Shown: piece after piece, positions 1 to 39,842 of the stretch | Numbering within the stretch: position 1 is the stretch's first letter | How the letters are laid out: every line of letters starts with the position of its first letter | DNA from: Atrina japonica | Lineage: Eukaryota > Mollusca > Bivalvia > Pterioida > Pinnidae | DNA: 64,000 nucleotides | Assembly (NCBI GenBank): GCA_030159075.1 | Contig: BROG01000229.1 | Span: forward strand, 124,001 to 188,000 | Reading direction: 5' to 3' | Program-made: the position numbers and the translations under genes | Notes under the pieces: model-generated | Database searches by the model: none | What the model was told of the DNA's origin: nothing | Seen by the model: the letters and a program-made list of their open reading frames with translations, nothing else

Positions 1-108
1 AGTTCAGTTTTTAAGTCTCATCCGAAAGACTCGTGACTTTTACTTCGTAAACCGAGCAATTGACGAAGGAGCATTCACCTCCACTTTTAAATTCTTTGAT
101 ATGACCAG

Positions 109-180
109 GTACTGGGAACCTAACCCCGGACCTGTCTGCTTGCGAGTCGAGCACTCTACCACTAGACCAATGCTAACGGA
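109..180 (-). repeat. tRNA-like sequence, probably SINE head
   Basis: On the - strand: TTAGCATTGGTCTAGTGGTA (A box), GCTCGACTCGCAAGCAGAC (anticodon-like arm) and GGTCCGGGGTTAGGTTCC (degenerate B box). The acceptor stem does not pair cleanly, so this is more likely a retroposon head than a tRNA gene. Confidence 0.55.
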
Positions 181-394
181 TTGAGAAGGATAATCAATTT
201 CATTTATTAGCTGTTTGCCAAGTGATTCTTTGCATCTGCACGCCATGAATTTCTATAAGATGCGTAAAGTTCGATCCCTGGTGTAAAACCTTGAATTTTA
301 TTTTTAAATATGTCGGAAAAAAAATTTCCCCCCAATGAGGAATATATTCTCACCAAATTATCTTACATTTCAATGGAACTCGAACCCGCGCCGA

Positions 395-800
395 CTAGAA
401 GTAATCCACTTTATGTTCTAAGCGTGATGCTCTAACCACTAGGCCGCTCATGTGAGTCTGATCCACTTTAAGGTTTAAGCGTGATGCTCTAACCACTAGG
501 CCGCTCACGGGAGTCTGATCCACTTTATGTTCTAAGCGTGATGCTCTAACCACTAGGCCGCTCATGTGAGTCTGATCCACTTTATGGTTTAAGCGTGATG
601 CTCTAACCACTAGGCCGCTCATGGGAGTCTGATCCACTTTATGTTCTAAGCGTGATGCTCAAACCACTAGGCCGCTCATGGGAGTCTGATCCACTTTGTG
701 GTATAAGCGTGATGCGCCAGCCACTAGGCCACTCATGGGGGTCTGATCCACTTTATGGTATAAGCGTGATGCTCTAACCTCTTGGCCGCTCACGGGGTCC
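395..800 (-). repeat. 57-bp tandem array with tRNA A-box-like units
   Basis: Seven units of period 57 (unit starts at 454, 511, 568, 625, 682 and 739). On the - strand each has GCGGCCTAGTGGTTAGAGCA with TCACGCTT, the D-arm/A-box half of a tRNA, then AGAACATAAAGTGGATCAGA. The open frame MSGLVVRASRL... is a repeat artefact. Confidence 0.92.
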
Positions 801-907
801 CCTCGTCAAAAAGCTTTGCGCTACAGTCGAAAATTGATAGATATGATATGAATTTTACCGTGTAATAATCTGTATTTAATATCCCCATTTCATACTATGG
901 TTCCCAG

Positions 908-28166
<27,259 letters not shown>

Positions 28167-28346
28167 GGAAATGTTTAACTACATCTATTGTCAAGACATC
28201 AATCTAATATACACTCATAGTAAAAATGTTACCCTATGTATATCATTACATCTTTGTGTAAAAGAATTCATTGATACAGGAAAATATAGAAGTGATGTAC
28301 ATCATACAACGTGTCAAAAGTTGAATGTAAAGATGTTTAGTATAAA

Positions 28347-28352
28347 AATAAA
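28347..28352 (+). terminator. Likely polyadenylation signal of the DCST1-like gene
   Basis: AATAAA 181 bp after the stop codon, before the SINE at 28448. Confidence 0.55.
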
Positions 28353-28447
28353 GAATGACGTATCACAAAATAGTTAACAGTTTTTATATACTTACATCGA
28401 GTGCGTGTTTCGCATTTCAACGGTTCATCAGGCCATGCTCATGTTTG

Positions 28448-28722
28448 TTTTTGTTTATTGTTGTTTAACGTCCAACTCAAGAATATTTCACTCATATGGA
28501 AACGTCACCAAATGCCTGAGAAGTGCTTTAAATTTTGGCCTATGCTCGGCACTTACGGCCATTGAGCAGTGAGGTTTTTTTAACGTGCTGAAACCTACTG
28601 TGACACGGTTTGTGCTGTATCATTCCAAAGGACAGGAAACCAACCTCCTCCAGGCTGGACTCGAATTCACGACCCCACGATCAAGAGTCGAGCGATTTAC
28701 CAACTGATCCAAGCTGACTCTC
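28448..28722 (-). repeat. tRNA-derived SINE, near full length
   Basis: On the - strand it has a tRNA-like head (CTTGGATCAGTTGGTAAATC ... GGTCGTGAATTCGAGTCC), a conserved body (GCCGAGCATAGGCCAAAATT, TTTGGTGACGTTTCCATATG) and a tail (GTTAAACAACAATAAAC). Family name not assigned; MetaSINE-like families of molluscs are candidates. Confidence 0.82.
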
Positions 28723-28779
28723 ATAAATATAACTGTAAACTATTGCATACTACGATATCGATACTACATTGATGGAATG

Positions 28780-28920
28780 TCTGTTTTACACATAATAAAT
28801 GTATATGATTTGCAACATGTCTCTGATTCAACGACAACAGCACGTATGTATACATAAAAAATCAGTCTTGTAAAATTGGACAAAGATAATGTTGTACACA
28901 ATTTACTATTTTGTCTTTGT
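28780..28920 (-). repeat. Duplicated 3' flank of the nucleotidyltransferase gene
   Basis: Matches 46655-46785 (CAACGACAACAGCACGTATG versus CAATGATAACAGTACGTATA; ATCAGTCTTGTAAA in both). The duplication thus reaches beyond the coding sequence. Confidence 0.65.
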
Positions 28921-29041
28921 GGTTTTATCTCATACTTTAATTTTTGAAATATTTTTTTTTTTCATTTGATTCCACGCTTAGTGTATGGTGTAAATCACCT
29001 TATAATGTTGTCGCGAAGTCTATTTTGTTCTTGCGTAAGTT

Positions 29042-31015
29042 GCACAAAAAAGAAGTATTACTATACTGTACTTACTTTGCAGAGAGTTCTTCCGTAGATA
29101 TTTGGATTTCCAGTAATAAGACTTGAAATGGTATTTTACTGTATCTCTTATATTGCCCTGCTTCATTACGATGTATCCCAACATGTTGTAGTCATTATGC
29201 CGAGCAATTACATGAAGGACAGACTCATTTTTAGGGTTTCCTTTAACATGTTTATTGTGACGTCAAGTTTATTGTGGTCACACCGTTCTATATAATACAA
29301 TGCTTGTAGAAAGTATGCACATACTAGTGGAGAAACAATTGTATAATTATTTGGCAATAGAAATAATGAAATGTTATCCCATATGTGATACTGTATACGG
29401 TATATTGGCGTTTTCACAGACATAGACTTAAGTCAATGAAAAACACGACCAGAATTGCTGTTGTGGCAACAAACCTCTTCCACACATGGAAAGGAATGAA
29501 ATCGTCACCACACTCAAGTAGATTAAAGTGAGAACTCTCTACAGACACATGACGTAAGGACATTGTTTGCAACACTGACTTTAAGACGTTTGAACAGCCG
29601 TTGACATTTCCCTCCATCAAATAGAATGAATCTAGCCGTAGACGTCCTAAAGTGACGTCAAACTTTGTCCCAAATTTATAGAACCGCTCAATGAGTTTAT
29701 CAACGCGGTACTGAGTTATATTACGAGTGGTAGAATGTGAATTATGTATCGAGTCTCCCAGTAAGTAAACAGCGTTGTACTTACATGAGCTAATGTATTG
29801 CTCGACGAGATCTGACTTTTGCTTATAACGTTAAGAAGTGAAGACAAAATGTCCGTAAACTGTGTGGAAAACAGGAGTATTCTGTATGTCGATAAAAATA
29901 TGACATTTCTTTTGTATCTAAGATAAGATCATAGTTCAATGAATGAACTATGAACTTCTTCTACGTAACCAATATGTACATGTCGCGAAAACATTTCAAA
30001 AAGGGAAAGTATGTGTTGTAAATTTATATCAAGCAAACTTTTCAACTCTTTCAATAAATCTTGTTGATTCTGTGAAGTGACTTTAAACTTGAACAAGTTA
30101 ACATCTCTGATGAAGTAATGTTGACAATGTAAATCATCAATGAACCGATACAGAACTCGAATACATCTGTGCAAACATTCTTATAAGTTTTGGATTCTCC
30201 ACATTGTGGTCGGAGTTGATACTATAGAATAAAATAGAACTGTTTTGATGAAATATGAGCATATTACGTTTGGTACTTCTCCTTCGCTATCATTTTTAGA
30301 ATACAATATACGACAAATTGAGTTCTGTTAAATGAGTGTACCAATGCTCTTTCGGCCAACGAAAATGAAATTCTCCATTCTATCGAGTTTGTAGGGAAAT
30401 CCGGTAAACTGATTGTAACAACGTGACACGAACCTTCCTTTATTTTCCTGATTATCGAATCATTTGACCAACCATTAGCTCGACGTCGTGCAAGCCACTC
30501 ATTTGCAACTCCTGGCCATGAAGGAAATTTTACACAAACTGCAAATTCTACTTTACAATCATCGACCATTCTTTGTAAACAAGGTCCACAAACTACGAAG
30601 TTCTTTGGGATTAGACCATACATATAACTTTTGATCTTACTACTTGAGAGATAGTAGTTACTTCCGTAGACTTAAAAGATATCACCTGTTACTAAATGTC
30701 TGTCCTGACAGAGAAGCATACAATAACCGTGATTCTGGGGTGACGGTATCATGTAAAAGTAGATTTTCTGGTTGTTCTGTACACGATCTACTAATAATGG
30801 ACAGGCGATCAATCGCGATATTTCTAACATCAAGTGGACGTCTGAAGTATCATTATAAACACCTTCAGCAAAGCTGCCACTGATAATATTTTTGAAGAGA
30901 TGGCTGAGTTTTAATCCCTCTGCTATCAATGAGATTTCACGCTTATTACATACATTTCTTGCGTTCCGATGACATAGTCGATAATGTTGACAATGCTGTC
31001 TGATATTTCCTCCAT
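29042..31015 (-). pseudogene. Mab-21/cGAS-like nucleotidyltransferase pseudogene
   Basis: Collinear with the intact gene at 46857-48884 over nearly its whole length but broken into several frames: 31052-30672, 30623-30264, 30174-29929, 29620-29414 and 29423-29208. The ancestral start (ATG ending at 31015) is followed by a one-base deletion near residue 20. GSFAEGVY is kept, but the following acidic pair D-I-D of the intact copy reads D-V-H, so one metal-binding aspartate is lost. SIEWRISFSLAERALVHSF is kept. The decay pattern suggests loss of coding function. Confidence 0.88.
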
Positions 31016-31599
31016 CTAAAGCGAGAAAAGTCAACAATGAAAAGTCAATCATATCAAATATTACAAATCACACGAAAACTGTTGTATTTTTCCCAGATAA
31101 ATATCATCGACATAATACCAAAGTTATAGATTTGCAAAAAAGGTAGCCAAGATATGCTCGATATTATCGATTGTGTCAATAAGACCCCATCAGGTTCAGC
31201 ACAAACTTAAAATACTTAAGAATTCCAAAACAAACCGTGGTATCATACAAGGCCAGAAAATAACGTGAACGTGTTTTCTAAATCGACCAAGGAGTTGATA
31301 CTGTAAAAGATGACTTTCTTAGCTTCTTAAGAACAAGATAAAACGATATCGATGTTTAGTACCAGAACGTTTGAGTAGAAAACGGAATGTTTGACACAGA
31401 GATAATAATGTCATATGCTTTCTACATGAAAATGAATAATGATAAAACAACGTTCAACGCTGAAATGAGGAAGTAGACATTTGGGATTAATATGCAAATG
31501 ATCGGATATTCCGTCAAAGAAGTGACCTGTTATAATATGCCTAACCGACTGTTGAGTATGCAAACTATATCATCAAATGTTTTACCTGATAATCGGTTA

Positions 31600-31880
31600 C
31601 TTTGTCATTTGAAGCAATGATCGGCTATTCAGTCATAATTGTTCAAGCAATGCTTTGTCTACTCTATCGTTTTAAGCAATGTTCGATTACTCTGTCTTTT
31701 AAAGCAATGTTCGGCCACAGTGTTTTTTCAACGATGATCGGCTGCTTTGTCTATTTCAGTAATGTTCGGCTACTTTGTTTTTTTCCAAGCAATTTTCGTC
31801 CACTCTGTCTTTTCAAGAAATGTCCCGCGACTGTCTATTTCAGCGGTAGTCGGCTACTGAGTCTGCCTATTCAGAGAATA
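31600..31880. repeat. Degenerate minisatellite upstream of the pseudogene
   Basis: Imperfect units of CAAGCAATGTTCGGCTACTC with TGTCTTTT, related to the cleaner array at 51150-51310. Together with the AGACT segment that follows (31880-31950 versus 51340-51385) it marks the duplicated 5' flank. Confidence 0.7.
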
Positions 31881-32187
31881 CGACAATGCCCTCAAATAGC
31901 ACGAAACAGACTAAACAACATCACTTTACTCTACTTGTTTAAAACGTCAGGAACGTAATAACAATATATGTTCCGTAGCAGGAAAACATTTGGACAAGAA
32001 GTAATTAAATACATGAAAAATCCGACTTTTAAAGTTTATTGAGATGAAATTGTTAATAGGAAACTTCCTTTCAAAAGTTTGATATTTGTTTCTTATCATT
32101 GTAAAATATGTCCATGTATTTTCTATTCAAGGTAAATTCTTTAGGTATCCCTTATAACACACTCACTAATACACGCACGTACCTTCA

Positions 32188-32425
32188 CTTTGATTTGATT
32201 TTTTGTTTTACGCCATACTCAACAATCTTTCAGTCATATGATGGCGTCCAGTTTTTATTGGTGGAGGAGAAACCCCGGTTTAATGGGTAAAGACCACCGA
32301 CCTTCCGCAAGAAAACTGGCAAACTTTCCCACTTACTTCGAAATGACCCTAGCGGGATTCGAACCAGAGGTGAGAGGCCTTGTGATTTAAAGCGCAATGC
32401 TCTAACCACTCTGCCACGGACGCCC
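32188..32425 (-). repeat. tRNA-derived SINE, second family
   Basis: On the - strand: GGCGTCCGTGGCAGAGTGG with TTAGAGCATTGCGCTTTAAA is the tRNA-like head, followed by CGGGATTCGAACC-type B box read on the other strand, and a body with GGTCTTTACCC and ACTGGACGCCATCATATGAC. A truncated relative lies at 54345-54540. Confidence 0.75.
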
Positions 32426-33142
32426 CCCGCACCTTCACGTTATATATCATATATACATGATAGAGTCTAACATGAATGAAGTAGTCATCCAAAGATAATC
32501 ACGACAGTCATGTCTTTATAATTGAAGGTTTTTAAATTGTTATATTATAATGTATACTTAGATATTTCCGCTTTCATTTAATTATCTTCGATCGGAGGAC
32601 GAATTTAAAATGAACACATTTCCAAGCTAAATAATTCAAGTAAGATATACGTCACAACCATGAGACCGTGATTCAGTGCAAATATAAGACATGGTGAATG
32701 TTTTCTGTCGTAAAAGGGTTAAAATAACCAGAGGCGAGGTACACAGTAATGTGTACAAATAAAGTGTTTCTACCAAAACTTGTGTTGTTATACCGCTTCC
32801 AAACAGTTGTATAAACGAAGCTGCAGTTAGTTAAACATACACAAATAACCATCAGGGCTAAATATATTTCATTCGCGAGCGCGCACTGCAACTACAATGA
32901 CATGCTGTACATGGAGTTGCATCAGACCAGTTGTCGGCGGTCAAAGTTGGCGAATTGGAGGGGATAGGGTCCGCTATTGAAGCTTCGAATAATGTCGGAT
33001 TTCATACCTTCGGATGTAATCTGGAGATTGAAGTGATATACAAGTTTGACGCGATCATTAGAGTCCGAGCCCGATACTGTCTAGACGTGATGTAGGCAAA
33101 AACTCCATACTAGGCTAAGTTATGACTTTTATGACAGAAACA

Positions 33143-33289
33143 GATTCCACAACTTGTGTAAGTTGATTATTATGTTTATCTAACTCTCGTTAGTTAATTT
33201 TTCTAAAACCCTCGTGTCTTTTCAAATTTTAAAAATAATTAACTCGATCTAGATAAACATGATTATCAACTTACCCTCGTTGTGGAATC
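33143..33289. mobile_element. TIR element (MITE-like), about 150 bp
   Basis: GATTCCACAACTTGTGTAAG at 33143 is mirrored by CTTACCCTCGTTGTGGAATC ending at 33289. The inverted arms run about 55 bp each and leave a short loop. Half copies appear near 50650-50700 and 56285-56335. Confidence 0.72.
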
Positions 33290-33574
33290 TCTAGCCATAA
33301 AACATGGGATACATAAAACATGGGATGGGAAACTTAAAACATTATTAAATGTAATACACAGAAAAGATAGAATTAAGAATGTATATTTTCTCAATGCAAA
33401 TAAATAATACATGTATAACAAATGAAAGCAATATAAGCTGTCTCAGTGATGATTTTCCCCATGATATATAAACAAGAATACAAGAATATAGATATTTAAT
33501 GTATTTTTAATTCAAATTTTATTTAAACACTCTTCACAATATATGTAAAACAAAACAAATGTGAAAATGTAGCT

Positions 33575-33888
33575 ATAAACAATGGATATTACTGGTGAAG
33601 CTATAAACACTGGATGTTACTGGTGAAGCTATAAACACTGGATGTTACTGGTGAAGCTATAAACACTGGATGTTACTGGTGAAGCTATAAACACTGGATG
33701 TTACTGGTGAAGCTATAAACACTGGATGTTATTGGTGAAGCTATAAACACTGGATGTTATTGGTGAAGCTATAAACACTGGATGTTACTGGTGAAGCTAT
33801 AAACACTGGATGTTACTGGTGAAGCTATAAACACTGGATGTTACTGGTAAAGCGATAAACACTGGATGTTACTGGTGAAGCTATACAT
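33575..33888 (+). repeat. 28-bp minisatellite
   Basis: About 11 units of AAGCTATAAACACTGGATGT then TACTGGTG, with few substitutions. Confidence 0.97.
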
Positions 33889-34449
33889 GTTAATCATATC
33901 TAAAAATAATGTTGTAAATTGTAATTTATCAATATTAAAGTAGGCTTACTAGTAGATGTATAAGCGAATATGTATATATAAGTGTTCTAGAAATTTCCAT
34001 TTGTTTATTAATTCTTTCTCATTAAGTAAGCATAAAATCCGTACTACTTTAATCTTCTATAATATTTAAGAAAATAATGCAAGGATTCACATGAAGGGGT
34101 TGTCTCCCTTAGTTTTGAAATGTAAATATAGTATCTACACATTAAAAAGATAAAAAAGTTAACTTTTGAGTGCCTCGAATCCTAAAAAGCACTGCAACTG
34201 GGCTGAAATCGATCAAAATATTACATTTTTCAATAGTCGTAAAATTGAAGTCCAAAACGATTTTGGGCGAACAGTCAAAGAAAAGATGAATAATAGTTTC
34301 CCTCCCTTCGTACAGAGGGCAGAAAGCTCAGTTTCTATAAGTCTACTTTTCATAAGTTTTGCATTTGTATTTTTCTCATATCTGCCTATATAATACAGAG
34401 TAGGCCCATACAATACGCCTATGGAAGATCTGTGTGTATTACGTGTCAT

Positions 34450-34790
34450 GTATCCCAGATAGCATGACTACGTTGGGCCATATTTGGGTCAACATATCGC
34501 GTTGTGTTGGTCCAACGTTGTCAGCCAACGTTGGCCTAATATATAAATGCAAAGAAGACCAACGTTGACCAAAATGCTGTTTATTTGTTGGTCTAATGTT
34601 GTATATTTGAGTGGAGAACATTGGCCCAATATAAAAACATGTTGGGCCATCATTGGCCCACTTTGCACTTATACATTGGGCCAACGTTGGTTGACAACGT
34701 TGATTCAACATTGAACCAATGTTATATTTACCGAAAGCCAACGTTCGGACTGCGATGACCCAACATGAATATTCCATAAATGATTGGCTA
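34450..34790. repeat. Palindrome-rich CCAACGTTGG repeat
   Basis: Many short palindromic units (CCAACGTTGG, TTGGGCCAA, ACATTGGCCC). The open frame on the - strand (34439-34777) is a product of this repeat and is not called as a gene. Confidence 0.85.
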
Positions 34791-34994
34791 GATTAATGTT
34801 TTACGTTGGTTCACCATTGGTTCTTAATTTGATATACAGAATAAATAAATATTAATTCTGCAATGGCACAACACTTGTTAAGCATTTAAAAATTACATAT
34901 TGTTCAGTAAGAACTGGTGACATTATTCCTCTCGGGTGGACAAATAGTCATGTCAATCTAAAAAAAGGACAATAATTGTATAATATTTCATTCA

Positions 34995-35300
34995 ATTATA
35001 ATTAGATATAGAAAATTACCATATACCAATTTAATATACGATTGACATATATAATTATCATACACTAATACAATATACCATTGACATGTATAATTATCAT
35101 ATACCAATACAATATACGATTGACATATATAATTATCATATGACAATGCAATATACCATTGACATGTATAATTATCATATTTCAATTCAATATATCTTTG
35201 AAATGTATAATTATCATATACTATTACAATATACCATTGACATGTATAATTATCATAAGCCAATACAATATACCATTGACATGTATGATTATCATACATA
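34995..35300. repeat. 39-bp AT-rich minisatellite
   Basis: About 7-8 units of AATTATCATATACCAATACA then ATATACCATTGACATGTAT. Confidence 0.95.
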
Positions 35301-35349
35301 ATTATGAAAAACAACTTTGATATATACTTTCTGTATTCTAAAAAAAGTC

Positions 35350-35910
35350 TCAGATACCAAGGTTTAAATCATTATGATGTCCAGGATATAGGTACAAATC
35401 TGGTAAAAATGGACAAACACGGCCCTCTTGAAATCACAGTAAAATTAAAATGAAATACGTGATAATTGGTACAGACGTCTCAACAGTCGCGATCGTGCAG
35501 GTAACTCAACATTTCACTCAGTGAAAAGGGGTAGTCGCAAACAAGACTATTATGCCGACCATAATGTTGACATTTAATGCGGTTTTAGATATCCCTGTGT
35601 CAATAATTTTGTCCTGTGAGTAGTTTACCTCTGCATATGTTGAACACGCCCTGGCATATCTGATCATTTGTGAAATATAAAGACTAATGCGGCTGATTGT
35701 AGGATAATACTACTTAAATATGGAGATTTAACAATGGGAAAACTGATATCGTCTCGTTTGACGTATAGCTTAGTTGCTAATTCCGCATCTGTGTATATAG
35801 TTAATAAAATATCTAAGTATGAAGCATGTGTGCTTAGTTCTGTTGTATCTTTAATTTCTAGTTCGCCGGGATATATCGCACTGGCATATGAATGAAAATT
35901 ATTAAAGTAA
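35350..35910 (-). mobile_element. Truncated Penelope-like element, copy directly joined to the next
   Basis: Holds the pseudo-LTR start (CAGATACCAAGGTTTAAATC), TTCACTCAGTGAAAAGGGGT and the 3' coding end (TCGCCGGGATATATCGC). Directly followed by another copy at 35925 in the same orientation, a head-to-tail arrangement seen in this element class. Confidence 0.8.
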
Positions 35911-35924
35911 AAAATATTTAATAA

Positions 35925-36995
35925 AAAAAGTATAAATCAATAGAATATCCAAGAGATAGATACAAATCCGGTAAAAATGGACAAACATGGACCTCTCGAA
36001 ACCAATAGGTGGGATCAGGTGCCATGGAGGAGTAAGCATCCCCTGTCGACCGGTCACACCCGCCGTGAGTCCACAGTCAAGTCCAATAAAATACGGGAGG
36101 AGTGAATCCTCGTCACAATAGGTACAGACGTCTCAACAACCGCCAACGTAAAAGCAACTTAACATTTCACTTAGTGAAACAGAGTAATCGCAAACAAGGC
36201 TGACCGTAAAATTTGCTGAATGTTGACATTAAACGCCGTTTTCTAAATCACTGTATCAGTAATTTGTCAGTGGGTAGTTTACCCCTGTATATGAAATATT
36301 CATATTTTGTACACGGCCTGGTATATCGGGTCATTTATGAAATATAATTTCCATATGCGGGTGACTGAGGGATATTACTACTTAAATGTGGAAAATCAAC
36401 GATAGGAAAGTCGAAATCGTCGCGTTTGTAGTAAAGCTTAGTTGACAATTTCCCGTCTGTGTCTATATTAAGTCAAATGTCTAAGTACGAAGCGTGTGTG
36501 CTTGATTCTGTTGCATTTTTAATATCTAGTTCGCTGGGATATATCGCATTGACATATGTATGAAAATTGTCATTATTAATTGATAAAACGTCGTCGATAT
36601 ATCTAAATGTCAAATTAAAAGGACACCGCTACTTCTTTGATTCATCATTTTCTGATGAATTTTGCGTCGTATGAACAAAGGAACAGGTCGGACAATAAAG
36701 GGGACAATTGGTTCCCATAGGAATGCCGACAGTTTGTTGAAAGACCACGTCTCCGAACATTACAAATGCATTCTCTGTTAGAAAATTCCAGCATGTTTTT
36801 ATATCAACTTTGGTGTATTTTATGTGTATAATCAGAGTGGTGTTGGACAAAATAAGCATCCTGATAGCCAGTCACTAGATATTTAAATTTTCGGGTACCA
36901 CCTTTAGTGAAAAAACTGTTATCTATGATGCTAAAAAGTCTTTCTTTGAATTTTTTTATGTGGAATGTTAATGTCCAAAATAAAATGACCATGTC
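35925..36995 (-). mobile_element. Truncated Penelope-like element with reverse transcriptase remnant
   Basis: The pseudo-LTR-like segment at 35925-36245 is followed by decayed reverse transcriptase on the - strand: HIKKFKERLFSIIDNSFFTK and FQQTVGIPMGTNCPL. The frames 36992-36804 and 36859-36629 are separated by a frameshift. Truncated upstream of the finger/palm region. Confidence 0.85.
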
Positions 36996-37339
36996 ACCAA
37001 TGATATAATTTAGAAAAAGTCACCACGTCAGCAATGCTGACATTCTGTATATATAATAAACATAAAACAAGAGTGATAGTTTTGGGGGAGAAACCGACAA
37101 CATGCTCAAGACGACCATTCTGTTAATTGGGCTTCTTCAGTTTAGCTCCAATTTCAGACAGAAGTATATTTTCGAAATAGAAAGAGGTATTACACGTCTT
37201 AATGTGAAGCTGAAAAATAAGACATTAAATATAGAGTAAACAAGTGAAAATATTAACATAGTCTTTGTTATTAACGTAGAATCATCATACACATAAAAGA
37301 CACCGATATTGCATGTATCCAAGATTAAGTAAATCAGTC

Positions 37340-37660
37340 TATCTTAGGTTTTCTCCAGTAAACAACTAGTTTCGCAGTTATTAAAACCTAATTTCGTTTA
37401 TTTCAATAGTAATTATCACTTTCATATAAGGGTACTTTTTAATATATTTCTAAAGAATTAATACATCCCATAAAATTTTACCTGATATTTATTAAGTAAA
37501 AGTCTAAAATCTTGATCAATTACAGACTTAGTTTCTCATATTTCCAGTACCTATATTTACAATTAGAAGTATCTTTGTAAGTTATAGCTTGACAACAGTT
37601 ACAAATATATATAAAAATTATTCCCGTCGTATCAACGCTTTACGACATGCAGAAACTTGT
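37340..37660 (+). pseudogene. Decayed copy of DCST1-like exon 9 and its upstream intron
   Basis: GGTTTTCTCCAG at 37351 and the following 150 bp resemble 19395-19560. At 37546-37652, TACCTATATTTACAATTAGA ... TATTCCCGTCGTATCAACGC resembles exon 9 with frame-breaking changes. The acceptor minisatellite present in the functional gene is absent here. Confidence 0.7.
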
Positions 37661-37799
37661 AAATATTTGTTTTCTGGTATATAGATATACCTGCAAATTC
37701 ATATTACACGTCAATATTAATGACAAAAACCCCTTAAAATACTCGTGACATACCCAAACCGCCGCAACATTTTCTCTTGCCTTATATTTGCTCGTATTA

Positions 37800-37950
37800 A
37801 CCTAAATGGGCATTAGCTGTGTCTACCAAAAATCATGTCGATTTTTTTCTACTTTTACTACTTGTACTTAAGTACAAAATAAATGAGACTAAACACAGGC
37901 ATATGCATTTTGCATTTTGCATTTTGAAAGTAAGGTCAGCAGCCCTTTTT
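37800..37950 (+). repeat. Duplicated DCST1-like intron fragment (left part)
   Basis: ATTAGCTGTGTCTACCAAAA and GATTTTTTTCTACTTTTACT match 15930-16030. Confidence 0.7.
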
Positions 37951-37999
37951 ACAGAAAACAAAAATCGTGCGATAACTTTTACTCTTATGTGCAAAAATA

Positions 38000-39840
38000 A
38001 GATTGTTATACTTTTCATGAAAGATCTGAAGTGAATCATGAGAAAATGTTGTCGTAACTTTAAGTGCTATCACCCTCACTTAAGAGAAAATTTTAGTCTT
38101 AAGAGTTGATCAATAGGTCTAATCGTAAGTGTATCTATAGGAAAAAATAGATGAACTTACGTTCTTTGATATGACGAACAGAAGAGGTTTTTGCAGAGAA
38201 CTTATTTTTCATGATAGATCCGAGAAGGCCTATAGATCTATGAGTTACTAACAATGACCTGCTGTAAACTCGCTGCCATTTTACAAGGAACTGCATCGTA
38301 TGCTTTACGGACACCGTAAAAGATTTAATTGCAAGACCTACAGAAAAGTCCTATGCAATTGCGTTCGATATCCAATGGGGATTTTGTATTTATTAGGTTT
38401 ATAGATCTAGATCGATTCCGTTGTGTTGAAACTACAGAAAATCTGCCATACTGTCCTCATCACATAATCTGTGAATCAGAAAGCTTTCTTATTTCCTCAT
38501 TTCTTTGAGCATCATCAATCTGTCGGTTACACCTCGTCATTATAAGATGACATATACACACCTTTTGTAATTCTTTGATATAGTGATAAATTTAGTAAAG
38601 AAAATAAAAATTTGCTAGCTCCGGCATTGATTGAGGATTGATCTTGTAAAATTTGTGTTTGCGGAAACTCAAGTTATTTTTGGGTAAAATGTTATTATTA
38701 ACTCTCGACTGGCTTTTTAAACTTGTACATATCTTGAACGCATATCATTGACCACGATGAAAACAGTAGTTGTGTGTTTGAAAGCTAGAGAATATCTTGC
38801 CTACATTTGGAGTCTGATGACTTGGATACTTCCAAATTTGTGAATCTCTGCAAAATTCTACAGAGGTCATAATTCAGTGTTCGGAGACTACTAGGACGAA
38901 ATTCTGCTCCGAGTTTAATTCATTTTTTTTTTTTTTTTGCTGAATAAATCTTCTTTTGAGAGATAATCAATTTCATTACCGGATTATCATGCGTATTTTA
39001 GTCTGGACACAGAAAAATGCGTCTACGGATTTAAATTTTAAGTATTTTTTCTGAAAGATGCGAAATCACAGATCCCCGTACAAAATGTTACTCACAATTA
39101 ATTCAATATTTAGTATAGTATTATGTGCAGTAATCAGGGAAGGATTCAGACGGGGGCATCGAAATGCGACCCCTAAAGTTGGGAAAATAGGTGAAGAGCC
39201 TTTAATGTTTCTATACAAAACACAGAATATGAATAACAGTTTTCGAAATTTTTGCCACCGATATCTAGATGTGTCCCCAATTTAAAAGTTTTAAAAAGTA
39301 ATAATCCTATGTCACCATCATCACCCCACAATTTACACATTTCCTAGATCCGCCATTTGAAGGATAAACAGGTTATAATTTAGTGTTTGAAAGCTTCAGA
39401 ACGACCTCATAGGGTCTGTTAAACAATTTCTAGGGAAGGACACCCTAGAACTATTTGCTGTTGAAATAACCCTTTTGAGGTTATCAATGTTACGGAACTT
39501 GCCGTTAGATCGTGTCTGCAGGCTTACTAATTTTCCAAAGGTGCATGTCCCCATAGTTTCACATGAATTAGTGCTTCACAGATTATCTAAAATTGTTTAA
39601 ACAAACATGTTCAATGAGGCTTGTATTGTGTAACAATTTAGTATTATTGTGTATGTTTACGAAAAAGAATACGATCTAAAAATATAAACACATGACATCG
39701 TATAAATTTAATTTACTGATGGGTATGAATATCTAAAACGCAAACGTACCTTACACAACAAACACATTTAAATTACGAAAAAGAATTCAAAATGTTAATA
39801 CACGGAAATTAACGTAGCCTATAAACATATAATTTACTGG
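38000..39840. other. No gene recognised
   Basis: AT-rich sequence with a poly-T run at 38923-38939. The open frame at 39058-39285 has no recognisable domain and I do not call it. Confidence 0.5.
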
Positions 39841-39842
39841 GG

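Noticed and set aside
109..180. Functional tRNA gene
   Set aside because: A and B boxes are recognisable but the acceptor stem does not pair cleanly; more like a SINE head.
34439..34777. 112-aa open frame on the - strand
   Set aside because: Explained by the palindromic CCAACGTTGG repeat.
35988..36200. Hammerhead ribozyme in the Penelope-like pseudo-LTR
   Set aside because: A GTGAGTCC ... TGAAAC pattern and a GAGGA/TCCTC hairpin are present in the copies, but the stem II halves do not pair by eye. A covariance search would decide.
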